Source: Fasciola hepatica
Taxonomy: Eukaryota > Platyhelminthes > Trematoda > Plagiorchiida > Fasciolidae
Length of the DNA stretch: 64,000 bases
Direction of reading: 5' to 3'
Assembly (NCBI GenBank): GCA_948099385.1
Contig: CANUEZ040000163.1
Coordinates: forward strand, 9,634,501-9,698,500
The notes under the pieces are model-generated. The model was not told the origin of the DNA. It searched no databases and worked only from the letters and a program-made list of their open reading frames with translations. This document shows positions 26,401-37,683 of the stretch, in pieces. Made by a program: the position numbers and the translations under genes. The first letter of the stretch is position 1. Each line of letters begins with the position of its first letter.

Positions 26401-26899
26401 TACGCACCACGGACTCAAAAGCGTGTTGTATTGTGAGTGATAACCGGCCACCTGATCCGGAGACATGGAGTGAAGAACAGTATATGGTCTTCATAGATCG
26501 GACCTGGTTGATTCCCACTATCCTGGAAATAGTGGATTTCTTCCTATTACAAAGGTGATCGGCAGTGGTTCCGAAGTTCAGTTTTCGTACCTCCAAGATG
26601 ACAGATGTTGATACTACTTGACACTACATGATAAAGGAGAATTGAGAACACGGATCAATGTCTGGCCTATTGTAACTTCATTTGAATCTGCACCGGAAGT
26701 ACCGGAGCTACGGATATTAGTACTTATGATGGTGGAGTGGAATTCCCAAGGTAAGGAAGTGTGCTCTTTTGCCTGAACTATTACACAAATATAGAGTATG
26801 TGCATATCGCAATTACTTGCGGGTAGTGTGTGGGATTGGTGATACTTGTTGCTTGGTTGACTGTCCTTTGCACTCCATATTTCACGCACAAACATAAGA

Positions 26900-27062
26900 T
26901 CATCCGACCAACCCTGCATTCGGAAACGCCACAGTCGAGTTTCACTCTTGTTAGAGCTCATCAGTGGTGCATATCCTCCACCACACCCAGGGTTTGAACC
27001 GGGGCCTTTTCACCTTGAACATGTGTGCGTTACTAGTGCGCCACCCCACTGCCATCCGGGCC
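26900..27062 (-). mobile_element. tRNA-headed SINE with hammerhead-like core
   Basis: Read on the minus strand, an A-box-like GGTGGCGCACTAGTAACGC (27047-27029) and a B-box-like GGTTCAAACC (27000-26991) form a tRNA-like head. About 30 nt later come CTGATGA (26964-26958), a GCTC/GAGT stem with a six-base loop, and GAAAC (26943-26939). This order resembles SINEs of the Schistosoma Sm-alpha type, which encode hammerhead ribozymes. Here the conserved core bases are all present, but I could not pair convincing stems I and III, so activity is uncertain. The element lies antisense in spectrin intron 2. Confidence 0.6.
26939..26964 (-). ncRNA. Hammerhead-ribozyme-like core in SINE
   Basis: CTGATGA, stem II GCTC-TAACAA-GAGT (closing G-U wobble, then C-G, U-A, C-G), then GAAAC. 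These are the invariant C3-A9 and G12-A15.1 positions of the hammerhead. The cleavage-site strand was not identified. Confidence 0.45.
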
Positions 27063-28498
27063 GATCCGAAACACAGACTCAAGTTGTACAGATGTAATCC
27101 TTTATGGCAACCCGCAATGTCCAACAGCTTCGAATGGAGACACGGTCACTGCCCCGTTAACTCCAAGCGAATTTCTTCCACCAAATCAGGTTTCCATCAC
27201 GGGATGAGAGACTGATAAGATGATCTGAGATTTGTGTGAGATAGGCAGAGTCCAACAGACGGTCAGCCAGGGAAAATATGCGTTGAAACCATGAGGGAAC
27301 GAAAACCATTTAATAGATTACAATGATAAAATTTCCGTTTCGGTCCGAATTATTTCTATTCCATTATATAAGATATATCGATGACTGATACAACTCCGGT
27401 TCCTGCAGGCAAACAGTTCAACTAAATCATTCAAAAAATCAGTGTCAATGTGCCATTCAATTTTGTCATCAAAATACCGTTGTCCAAATAATCCTCATCA
27501 TCCGAATCACACGACTTATTTCGAGATTCTCCATTCACCTTCCAGTTAGGCAAAACAAATAAATACGCAAACGAGGAAAAGAGGGGGAGCATGCAGAATA
27601 TCATTTTTGGTCAGTTATTCAAATGCACTATGCACAGCTCGTACCAGCCCTTAACCGGAACGGACTTTTTACAAGAGTTACATCGCAGCCATGCTCTACA
27701 CATGCTTGGTTCGTTCTAGATCCGTTGTTCGAACCGCATCTTAAATGAAAAATTCTTTTGCAGGTTTTGGTATTACTAACTCTGCATTTCGAACTATATC
27801 AATGTCAGCTACAAACTATCCTGGTAAAAGCACCTCACTCTTGCGAAGTTTCTTTGATACTATTTTCAAATTATTAGGACCAGTGAAAATATTCCTTCAC
27901 AGGAATCACGTGAAGAAACCGATTTGTAGGTTTCTGAATAAGCATCATCTGTCAAACTCAAACTTCTAACAGTTTGCACTTTTGATCTCCGAGACAAACT
28001 AATTGACCAATCACAGATGAGTAGTGATCACCTCTTTTGATCGTTTCTTCCGCTAATTCGATCCATACTGTACCGATAAACTACTAAGTGCCAGGTGAAA
28101 CTTAGCCTTGGAAGCGGCATCTGAGAGTTGTTGTACTTACGAGATTTAAGTGAGGTATCTGGTGTTTCTGCTATTCTCCTGTAAAAATTATTCTTTAAAT
28201 AACTCAAAAGTTCAAACCGTTGCATTATTCCAGCAGAAGTCATTTTCGTTAGTTATTTCCTTTTCTGATTATACAAACCCGGAATTCACAACATAAACCG
28301 AGAGAAACTGACCGAAAAAAATTAGCAAAAATCTAAAAATATCTAGAATATTCCACTGAAAGCTATATGATATTTGCTTAGACTGATAGTCTCCGCGTGG
28401 AATAAGGAGTTCTGCATGTTGGTTCTTAACAAATCCCAGTTAAGACCCAGTGAATATGCACCCAAGTAGACGGTTCGAGACAATTCTAAAGTTCACGC

Positions 28499-28560
28499 TC
28501 ACCGAGCGAATGTTTCGTCACCTGTTGGGTTGACATCATCAGTAGAGGGAAGGACCTCGT
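28499..28560 (-). repeat. Dispersed repeat copy with hammerhead-like core
   Basis: On the minus strand: CTGATGA (28542-28536), an extra T, a stem GTCAACC/GGTGAC with a short loop, then GAAAC (28516-28512), followed by a CGCTC/GAGCG hairpin. The segment is related to the core at 41054-41084 (shared GATGTCA, GGTGA and GAAAC blocks in the same order). The single T between the core A9 and stem II is unusual for a hammerhead and occurs in both copies. Confidence 0.45.
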
Positions 28561-28825
28561 ACTCTTGTATAACGAGTCCTGTCCTTAGATCTAATCTGTA
28601 CTGATCATTATGAATAAAAGGAAACCTACTACAATTGTAAATTACCCTCTCATGCCATTTCAGTGCTCTGCGCAAGGTGGAAAGAGATGGAACCATTGTA
28701 GTGCACGTTAGGAATAGAAAAGCAGTGCACATCAATCGCTTTCCAAGTAGAGCTTGGGCCCGAGGTGAATGCTGATGAAACGAATACTCTACAACCAGAC
28801 TTGTGTTTGATTCACAATAGTTCAC

Positions 28826-28900
28826 CTTGGGTTCGAGTCCCGACGGGGACTCTGTACATGTTCACTACGGTTGGTGATTCCCAGGAAGGATCAGTTGAAT
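28826..28900 (+). repeat. tRNA-derived SINE remnant (B-box-like)
   Basis: GGGTTCGAGTCCCGACGGGG at 28829-28848 matches a pol III B box and T arm. It is followed by GGTGATTCCCAGGAAGGATC, which may be a decayed version of the CTGATGA-TCC-loop-GGA-CGAAAC segment seen in the better SINE copies. The 5' tRNA half is not clear. Confidence 0.35.
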
Positions 28901-29316
28901 TTTCATGCTGCATGTTAAGCCGGCCATGAATAGCTCTTTGCACAGATACTGCAAACATTGTATAACTGTAGTACGATTTTCTAAGCATCAAGACCTAACC
29001 CGGTAGTTCGACCGGTTTATTGCCAGCGGGTCTCAAATCCCATCCTTGTGGAATGATCTTAGCCTATAGGAATCCTAGTCATACTTACTAAGGGCTATCA
29101 GCAGTACTTCTGGAATAATTTTTCTGATGAGTAAGAAATAGTACACAGTATACTTTATTGGGAGTTACAAGATCGTTTTCCAGGGTAAAATTATTAGAAA
29201 TATGAACTAATATGTGCGTTTGGTCATGATCCATGTGGACAAAGCTTGAATCCAATAGAGATGCTCAAGGGACTCAGTGTTCACTGCGCATATGCAAAGG
29301 AGGGAAATCATTATAC

Positions 29317-29338
29317 ATATATATATATATATATATAT
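29317..29338. repeat. (TA)n microsatellite
   Basis: Eleven TA units in intron 2. Confidence 0.9.
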
Positions 29339-31104
29339 CAAATGGAGTGCATAAACAACAGCTGGTTTATTTGAATATGATTAGTATGAGATTAAATCTT
29401 ACTTAATATGATTCGTTTCACAGAACCAAAGCTGAACGAACCACTGAAAACCACGGAAGCGCTGCACAGCTGTTTCATCCTTGCGAAGAATCATCATAGG
29501 TCCCAATGGCGAGTTAAGCATTGATACGGCTTGGTAAATCATAGCAAGGAGCAATGGACTTAGCAATGAAAATCTGTGAATTATTTTCGTCCGCCACAGC
29601 TCTGCCCATCGCTTTAGGATCTTTATTGTACCCGCCATGTTCCCCATATGGTACTCATTCCACTTAGGTGTGAATGACATGTGGGTATATTTACCCTGAG
29701 GGCGGAGAAAAAAAGAATGTACACTAGGATTGACTTGTGAGATCATGGTCCTAATAGTTTAAATGCCGTAACCATTTCAGCTGTAAAATATATATTAATA
29801 TTCGTCATTCGAGTTGGTAATCAATCAAATTTGATATCCACGGTTGAATAACCCATGGAAATGCTGGAATAAAATTTGTCTGAGACCCATGAGGCATCTC
29901 TCGGCGCCTCAAATCCCCGAGTCTCATCAAATATCAGGTTATCCGCTCTTCAGCAGTCCAACAATAGGTTGGTTACACAAGTCTCAATGAGCTGGTCCGT
30001 ATCAGGTGCGTGTTTCCGTTGGGTAAATTGTACTCACGAACAGATACATGACCAAAAGGATAGCAAAACATGTTCTGAACTCTCATCCGGACTCAATGCA
30101 GCACAATGTTGTAACACGTGGTTGAAAATGTGAGTTGACATGGTGATCCAATCTGAGTTTTCAAACCAGCTGTAGTGATTCACAGAATCCACAGTAAAAC
30201 TATGCTCGGGGTCGTACATGACGACCAAATCCATAGAATCCAAAACGGAAGTCAGCATTTCACCGGCAAAGAAGCCTCGTACAACCGGAGTCGTTGCCTT
30301 GAAGAAAACGAGTAGTTTCTAGATAGTTCTCACTTACAAGCTCTCCCCAGCCAGTTCCCCCTTCTACAATCTTTTACCCTTCTCCAGAATCACGCTGCAT
30401 GCATGTTATCTTGTAAACCAGTATCACAAGGACCATCAGTTTCCTGAATCCTATTAGGAAATCGCACTTATGTTCCCAAACACTATGTATTCTTTCATTT
30501 TTAATCAGAAGTGCACCATACAAGATAGACAGGAGCTGAACTGTTGGGGAGAAGGCAAACTTGACCACGAGACTAAGGAAAATTTTTGATTCATATGAAA
30601 CCTTTCTGTTTCAGTGGAGGTATCGACCAAAGTCAGTTTTTTTTAGTAAGAACAAAAGCCTTAATTTCGTTTATCATCGAGTGAATGTACATATTTAGGG
30701 AATGGATCCGGACCCGTTGGAAGGCTGCTGAAAGGAGGAGTGGCCAACGAATCAGGGAACTTCACGTGTAAGATTCACCATGGGGAGCATTTGTTTTTGA
30801 TGAGATTCAAGAGAATCGGTCGCATTCTGTTAACTGATTTCGACGATCAAATGGTCAATAAAGTCAAATAGAATCTTCTGCCTTCAGGGCTTGTATACGT
30901 CATCTATCCTCTATTCTTTAAATAACAAACTATTTTCTGTCTAGTGGTTGAAGTGAGTAAAAATAATCGTTCTTTTTTACGCACTGTGAAATTCCTTGAT
31001 TTAGTTTTTACGAGTTTCGTTATTGCGGGTATTTTGTCTACAATATTTTTCCCGCATAAGTATTCCGTCATTCCCCAACACTATCTCACTTTCAACCACT
31101 ACAG

Positions 31105-31209
31105 GTTCAAACAATTACGTTGAAAGAATCCGACGAGACCGGTGAGGTTCGACATGCACGAGACGCATTGTTGCTTTGGTGTCAGCTGAAAACGGCCGGA
31201 TATCCACAA
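31105..31209 (+). CDS. Beta-spectrin-like exon: CH1-CH2 linker and start of CH2
   Basis: Thirty-five codons, phase 0 at both ends, between acceptor ccactacag and donor gtacgt. The product VQTITLKESDETGEVRHARD then ALLLWCQLKTAGYPQ corresponds to the acidic linker and the first helix of CH2 in beta-spectrins, where the matching text is ALLLWCQMKTAGYPN. The next exon continues directly with VHVVDFTTSWRDG. The LLLWCQ-KTAGYP signature separates beta-spectrins from plectin, filamin and dystrophin CH2 domains. Confidence 0.94.
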
Positions 31210-31469
31210 GTACGTCTTGATCAGTTGTGCTTATCTGCACCGTGTTTATTCGAGGTTCTCGGTATCTTTATCCCGTGTATAATTACGAGTACGAAGGTGT
31301 TGGTCTCAGGATCGGAATCGCGGTGAACACGATCAAACAGCAATAACCGTGATGAGTTGGACAGTTGTTTTGATAGTCCGTTTGGGTGCACTGGTAAGCA
31401 TTTGGTCAAAGGCTGTCTCCATCTTGTCCGGATCTAACTGGTGACCAAAGTAGAAGTAGATTCTAGTCC

Positions 31470-31530
31470 ACATAGCTGCCCGTGGATATGCACTGCTGAT
31501 GATACCTAATAGGGGTGAAGCATCTGTACA
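31470..31530 (+). repeat. SINE tail with decayed hammerhead-like core
   Basis: CGTGGATATGCACTG (31481-31495) followed by CTGATGA (31496-31502), TACC-TAATA-GGGGT and GAAGC. The flanking GTGGATATGCA resembles the GGATATGCACCA before the core at 26.96 kb on the minus strand. GAAAC has become GAAGC and the stem II base is mismatched. A tRNA-like head to the left is not convincing. Confidence 0.4.
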
Positions 31531-33558
31531 GCACTTTCCTGTCTTTTAGTGGTGACTTCACTTATATTGCTGCATAACAAGTCATTTCATAATCAAATCT
31601 ACAAATCACACTAAGATGGAATACCAAAACTTCTTGTCTTGCTTTCCCTTGGGATTGAACAGTTAACAGATGCAGATCAGGTGGGATCGCTCCTGATTCC
31701 GTAGTTTAGCAAGAATCTCAGTGGGAAACCAAAAGAATGATTAGAGTGAAAATGCAAGAAGGGTACCAGGTGTACAGGGATGGTACATACATAGTTGGAT
31801 GACTTTGTCATTCATCACGCTGGCATTGCATGCAGTAAGTTTACGCGGATCGCTAATCAAGAATTACAGAAAAGCGCACTGAAGTGAAGCAGAGTGTAAA
31901 TGTTGATAGTATTCAATTCGATTACGGTCTGGTAGCTGCACTTTATCCCTTAAGATTAGAGCATAATCTGTGTAACTTTCGCCTCGTAGGCCAAGATAAG
32001 AGTCCAATGGGAAATGTGGATGTGGAGGAAGTAGATCGGGTTGAAGAACTTGGCATTGGTAATCTAATCCTCAATTTGGAGATAAATGTTTCATTTGAGA
32101 ATACTGGAATACGGCTAACTGTCATCAGGTGGGCTAGATCCACCTCAATGTTTCATTACACTATTTCCTAGATTTTCATTGGAATCAATTATGGAAATAT
32201 TATTTGCATTATTGATGAAATTACGAATGACAAAATTGGACCGCAAGGGAGTAAAGATAAGTTCCTAAAAACTCAGATGAGTTTAAAAGTGTAGAATGTT
32301 TAAAAGAGATTCTTCCTAAATATTCCAAAGATGCATTGGAGTCGAATAGAAGCCCACAGACCTATAACTAGAGATACGAAAGTCTATCCGGGTTGCTACA
32401 ATGCTCCCTAGAACTAGTTGCGGCCAAATCGTCAGCTTAAATACCTATGTTTATCAAAAACTGTCAGCCTCTGAAGACAAAACTCAACAAACAGAAGTGT
32501 GGCACTTCTGGATTACCACTGGGAAAACGGAGTCAAGTACCTAACAATAACCCCTGATGGGTTCAAATTTCATTCATTATCACAAATGAGTTCTCTTAGC
32601 TGAGAAAGTACTTGACTGGGCAATACTTTGTTCCACTTACAAATTTCATTAGTGGTTGATCTGTTCCACAACAGCTTTTTCAAAGTCGAAAGTTTACAAA
32701 CTAATGTTTTGTGTTTTCTCTGCTGTGATGTCCTGGTATCATTTGCTGATCATATATTCCACTATAAGATACCGGCATGATAAAGGGAATTTATCATGTG
32801 GATTTGGTCCCATTATTTAATATCAGTATGAAATTGTGAGCATACGGTATTGTTGTAAGATGGGTCAACATCCGTGGTGTTGTGTGGAGATGTTTTGTTT
32901 CCGAGTTTTGGTCATCTCGTCAACTGGCATTGGTTGACTGGTCAGCACGGTAGACCGGTGATTACCAGGTTCTGTGATGCAATCGGGTCGATTAATTTAA
33001 GTCGTTTTTGAATGATTTTGATTGATATTTATTAGTCGAACTGGAATCGTGATGAACTGACTATCTAGCTGTTCTAAGAATTCGAAATTGAACTATTCCA
33101 GTCATTTCAATTTTCGAGCAATTTACTGTGATCCACGGCCCTCGTCCAAAGATGTTGCTCGGTTGTTCCACGGAAGATGAGGGAATTAAAACAGATAAAA
33201 ATGAATACCAACTCACCGCTTCGATTTCCTCATTTGAACGACAATTTATGAGCAACAAGATGCGATCGGTGAAACAGATTTTTGAAAAAATCCATACAGC
33301 GGTCTCTGTTGCATTGTTATCAGTAATATTATCATCATCAGTATTAATATGCAATATGTGAATGTGTTTTGACAGATGCAAACAAACGAAATACGATCTT
33401 TCTTGTCCGGAGGATGATCTGGTATGTTATCAGTTCAAATATATATTCAGTACAGAAGGGGCTAATTTACAATTCAATCTGTTGTGATACGTGTAGGTCA
33501 GATTCTTTCTGCTTCATGCACCAGGTAGTTAAACCCTCGTTCAAATGCACATCCCCAT

Positions 33559-33593
<35 letters not shown>

Positions 33594-33606
33594 ACATATA
33601 TATATT
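33559..33606. repeat. (TA)n microsatellite at the 3' end of the LINE
   Basis: Slightly interrupted TA run abutting the 3' end of the minus-strand retrotransposon. This fits growth from the retroelement tail or insertion into TA-rich DNA. Confidence 0.9.
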
Positions 33607-33799
33607 ACACCGGCTTGAGAACAAACATGAAGCCAACGCAACAACAACAGAAACAAATCACCAAGTCGAGGGGCGGGGGATTAGGTGTCAGCAAAATGAT
33701 CACAAGTAAAAGTAGATGTTTTCTAAATTTCCACAGTGAACGTTTTGTTGATATTTTTGTCGGTTTTTCAATGGTTGCTGAAGAAAGGGAAGTCAATAG

Positions 33800-34361
33800 A
33801 TAGGCCATACAACATTCGCGCCAACAGATTTGATTCTGAGCCATACCTCTCAGAGCCTATAACCAACGGCAATCCTCATCTCTTGAGCCCCAATCATTGA
33901 GGCGGGAAGCACCAACCGAAGCCAAAGCTGAAGGAAAATTTCTTCATGTCCCTGCGCTAAGTCATAACCTGACCGCCACGCCCTTTCCTCCAGTCTTGCC
34001 CAGCACGTGCAAAAAGAGCGTGAAAAGATAAACAATGGGCTGGCATTCGCAAAACCTGCCCGAGCTGTCGGAGGTTGTGTAGAGCGTCTACCTCTATCAA
34101 GGGGCGACTCTCAGGACGGAACACACGACGACGAACTTAATCATTGCTCACCCGATGTTCCCACTAGACACGAACAATGCTCCGGAGACACCGGTGGTCG
34201 AATACAAAAAGTCGTTGAGCATCCTCAGGGCCGAGGGGCCAAGTCTCGCAATCGTAAAGAAGAACACTGCGAACTGCGGCACTGTACACCCTTCCCTTGA
34301 GAGAAAGCCGGCTGTTATGGCAATGCCACAGATGACGCAGTTTCGCGAAAGCTGCTCTGGC
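33800..34361 (-). pseudogene. LINE carboxy-terminal region, broken
   Basis: Continues from the RT core with LRHLWHCHNSRLSLKGRVYS, SVLLYDCETWPLGPEDAQRL, VFDHRCLRSI and, after a frameshift, LGQVLRMP, WRKGRGGQVMT and ALASVGASRLNDWGSRDEDC. The C-ETW and RWLGHVLRMP-like blocks are typical of the LINE tail after the reverse transcriptase. It stops before MAQNQICWR near 33844. Confidence 0.75.
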
Positions 34362-34960
34362 TCACGCGATTCGTGATGTGATCTCCCCAACACCACCACC
34401 AGCTGTGATCAGGCTCCCTAGGTACTTAAAGCTATTGACTGCCTCTAACCGATTACCACCAAAGTTGAGTGCAGGTACAGGCTCCTGCCAGCCTTGAACA
34501 AGTACTTTGAACTTTGAAGGCGCGAAGTACTTATCGTACCGTGATACCTTAATCCCCAAGTGACTCAATGGCTGTTGAACTGCCTGTGTACTGTCACTCA
34601 GTAAGGCGATATCATCGGTTTACTCTAAGTCAAAGACTCTGTCCCCTGGGAGTAGTTTAACCCCACCAGTCAGAAGATCACACAAAGTGTTCTTCAAGAC
34701 ATCCACTGTAGCAAAGGTGAGAAGAAACGGGAATATTGGTCTGCCTTGTCGTACTCCACTGGAGACGTTAAATAGTGAAGGAAGCTAGCCATAAGCTCAA
34801 ACTCGACCTGAGATATAAAGGTACAACTCTATGATGACCGACACACACTTCTCAGGTACGCCGTTCCTTAAGAAACAGTTCCACAATGCAGATCTATCGA
34901 CGGAGTCAAGGGCCGCACGAATGTCTAGAAGAACAATAATCGTTCGATTTTGGAAGGCGT
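34362..34960 (-). pseudogene. LINE reverse transcriptase core, broken
   Basis: Motif A reads IIVLLDIRAALDSVDRSALW (from 34951 leftwards), with FDxFD-type Asp residues partly kept. SSGVRQGRPIFPFLL near 34765-34720 is the SGVRQGCPLSPFLF box. DLE-stop-TDDIALLSDST at about 34632-34590 is the YADD catalytic box with Tyr replaced by a TAA stop. VNSFKYLGSLITAGGGVGEI (34433-34374) is the usual thumb-side FKYLGS motif. The order and spacing leave little doubt about the family, and the stops rule out activity. Confidence 0.82.
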
Positions 34961-35319
34961 ACCGGTACTCTAACAGCTATCGGAGGGAAGATTTGTGTTG
35001 AGTTTACGTCTTGTTGTCAGCCGTGCCACATTATGCTCACTACCATCCGGGATTAATTGACGTAGAGGCTCAGCAGAAATCCAGGGTGTCACGAAACGAT
35101 GGGCTACGCAACAACTCACTAACCCAACAGAATACCAAGCATTCTTAAGCAGTGACCAGTGCTGGCTGATGTTATCTGGAAGAGCTGATCTCAGCTTTTT
35201 AGCTAGAACGTTTCAGAAAGTTGACTGGCAAGACATATCAGACAACTAACGCAGTCTAACTGCTGCTTCATCGTGCTTTCGGCACACCCACTGAAGCACA
35301 TAGACAGCTCTGTGCAGAC

Positions 35320-36110
35320 TAACGCGTGGTCGGACTCAAGGGCAGTGCTCTAGTACGACTGGCAGTATTGTATGCAACCCCACTTTTTGTAGCTGATTGA
35401 GGCGTGGTCTATCTGGGTCCATTGCTGACTCGCAAAGGGCTAACGCCTAGGAGTGTACGAGCGACTAGAACGTCTGAATTTGGTACGGGCAAGAAACAGA
35501 CGGTGATGTAAACACAGAATCGGCAGTCATTCCCAGTTTTCCGAAAGAAAACAATCGAGGCCAAAAGGGCCTTCCAAATGCGCTTTGTTCATAAACAGCC
35601 GGGCCACTCTAGCGTTCATGTATCCAGCTAGAATCATGATATTACCCCGTTTTGATTTATGTAGGAGGTCGTGTAACGTTCAGTAGAAAACATCTTTGAT
35701 TGCATCTGAGCTGCAGTCTATACGGAAAAGCTGAGGCGACAAACGAATTGCGTCTATCGGAACAGCATTTGCTTACTTCGCACGAACCTCTTAGTGTCAC
35801 TGCCCACAACCGACTGTCAACTGGGATCCAGTCAAGTAGAGCATTCTTAGCCCTCCCACTGATAGCTATACCTACGCCAGCAAGACCAGCAGCCGCAGCC
35901 TCGGAGTTCTCAGAAAAATGCAAGAGGAACTTTACAGGACTGAATGGGGCCATCAATCAAATGACGGAGCTGTAATCTTGGATGCGTGTCTTGAACACAA
36001 CAAACGTCGATGGCAAGGGTCTCCAAAATACGAGCTAAAAACGCCTGTTGTCCTATACGCATTAGTGTTTGCACACTAAATGCGGCTAGTTTAAAAGGAC
36101 ACCAGGGGCG
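35320..36110 (-). pseudogene. LINE endonuclease domain, broken
   Basis: The minus strand reads KLAAFSVQTLMRIGQQAFLA, then LETLAIDVCCVQDT, the entry of an EEP-fold endonuclease (VRTLM, ID-CC-ET). It shifts frame to GVGIAISGRAKNALLDWIPV (35894-35835), reaches ILAGYMNARV at about 35637-35608 and WTQIDHASISYKKWG near 35421-35377, and ends with SDHALV near 35340-35323. In active enzymes the third motif is GDFNA with a catalytic Asp; here that Asp is Tyr. The QIDH and SDH motifs remain. Several stops and a frameshift near 35970 break it. Confidence 0.7.
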
Positions 36111-36375
36111 AAGAAGAGCATCACCTGGTAGAAGTAGATTCGGTGATACTTGGATGTTAGTGAAGGAGGAGGTAAGAGAACAAAAGCAGGACTTTCCTCA
36201 GAGAAACTACCGCAAGTACGGCTGACTGCATTTCCCCAAGAATATGAAAATGAGTGTATGCAGCGGTGAAGTGTGGAAGTAGAGAAACCAACGTGTGTGT
36301 ACGGTGTTAGAGCATCAGTGAGAGCATGTGTTTGTCTAGAGTAACGAGCTTTCAATAAGAGATCCAATGATTTTT

Positions 36376-36391
36376 TTGTTGTTGTTGTTGT
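36376..36391. repeat. (TTG)5 short tandem repeat
   Basis: On the LINE strand this reads (CAA)n and separates the element's 5' region from the endonuclease frame. Confidence 0.8.
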
Positions 36392-37683
36392 GGGCTATTG
36401 TACTACTCGGTCGCCCAGTCCAGAGTAGGCATTTTTATTCGACGATGCATCTCTAGCCTTTGGACAGCCAAGCGTGTCCTGCAAAGCAGCAGTGTTGGCC
36501 CATATGAGTCGGTGGCCGGTTTTATGATTCATTCGCCACTTCTGGGGACCTCTGGGAGCCGGTAACTGATTGCTCAGTTCATACGTCCTTTGGATAGGGC
36601 TAAACATTCTGGGTGCCAAGTACACCCCTTTGTCACAGAAGCAGGTTAGCATGGTGTTGCATGCCTCATACGCCATCCACGGTTGGTTTGGAATAAGGGT
36701 TTAGCCAACTTCCCTAGACTGACTACTAGTCTGTCAACCCGGTGGAGGGTACTAGGGGTACGCTGTCGCCCTCAAACATTAGTGGGAACACCTCCGCCAT
36801 GAGAATGCAGTGTGTAGGACGACCTCACCAGAAGCTGTATGGGACGCGCTGTCATTTAGGAGCATTTCGAGATGCATTCAGGGTGAGTAGCCAACTCGGA
36901 GCCTGAGACACCCACCCCCGACCATACTGAGGCGTTTTGGAGGCTACATCCATAAAGCTATCATTCAAGATCTTAAACTGAGTCCCACACACAGCGATCG
37001 ACTTATTTATTGTTTGGCCATTATTATTGGTTAGGACAATGATAACAGTTATAATAAAAGCAATTCGTCAAGAAAATGTCACATGGACCGGAAACAAAGA
37101 TTTAAATGGAAATCGGTTTGGAAAGTGATGGGTCTTTGGAACTCCCAGTTACCAGGTGCTAGGTTGATTCCGACGACGGCCTGAGGAGCGGGCAAAAGTT
37201 CCAAAGGTTGATAAAAGACGGTGAAAATGAGGTAAGATAGGGGAACAACAATGAAAAATGAAGCAGTACAGCATGTCGATGACGTCTAAAGTTAAAAGCA
37301 ACGCCGAACACAAAAGTGAGCTAAGAGAGTTATGGTCCAATCATCCTCAAGCAGAGTAGTTGAAGGTGTTTTTGAACTGGAGGAAACCAACTGCCATTAT
37401 AACGGGTGAACAAGCAACGAACAGCTATGTCCTATCGGAAGAAATTAACTATTTGGAGCCACGTTAGAACTAGCTATATCTATTTTCTTTAATTTCAGTG
37501 TGTTTACACAATCAAACCCAGTCATCTCCAGGCTGCTAGAGGCCCACAACAGACTCTACACTTGACCGTGGTGGGCTGGCGATCACATAGTGTGACTTTC
37601 AATAACGGATATCCAATTTTTTGGTACAGATATCATGTTTTCCTGCCATCCGAGGACCAGAGCTAATGTCCCTGTCTGAAGTG

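Larger units (their letters stand above)
23410..31104 (+). other. Intron 2 of spectrin-like gene (7.7 kb)
   Basis: No missing spectrin segment: FQ on the left joins VQTITL on the right as in the CH1-CH2 linker. Supported contents are a minus-strand SINE at 26.90-27.06 kb, a hammerhead-like repeat at 28.5 kb (minus), a B-box-like tRNA remnant near 28.83 kb (plus) and a short (TA)n at 29317. I see nothing recognisable in 23.4-26.2 kb or 29.4-31.1 kb beyond short random frames, including a 115-codon minus frame at 29746-29399 with no family match. Confidence 0.75.
33607..36950 (-). mobile_element. Decayed non-LTR retrotransposon (LINE), near full length
   Basis: A 3.3-kb minus-strand element. 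In transcription order it has a GC-richer 5' region (about 36950-36400), a (CAA)n stretch at 36391-36376, an apurinic-type endonuclease domain (about 36110-35320), a reverse transcriptase core (about 34960-34360) and a carboxy-terminal region (34360-33800), ending against a (TA)n run. Many stops and frameshifts interrupt the frame. The carboxy part (CETWPLGPED, VFDHRCLRSI, ALASVGASRLNDW) belongs to a LINE family I recall as abundant in flukes. The element copies itself by target-primed reverse transcription when intact. This copy is dead and lies antisense in spectrin intron 3. Confidence 0.8.

Noticed and set aside
26213..26596. Overlapping plus and minus frames of 106 and 127 codons
   Set aside because: Both strands are open over the same bases, with no domain, splice or start context on either.
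29399..29746. 115-codon minus frame in intron 2
   Set aside because: No family resemblance and no neighbouring exon; the length is within chance for a 64-kb window.
33369..33803. 144-codon plus frame
   Set aside because: It runs through the (TA)n tract and then antisense over the LINE tail; no coding character.
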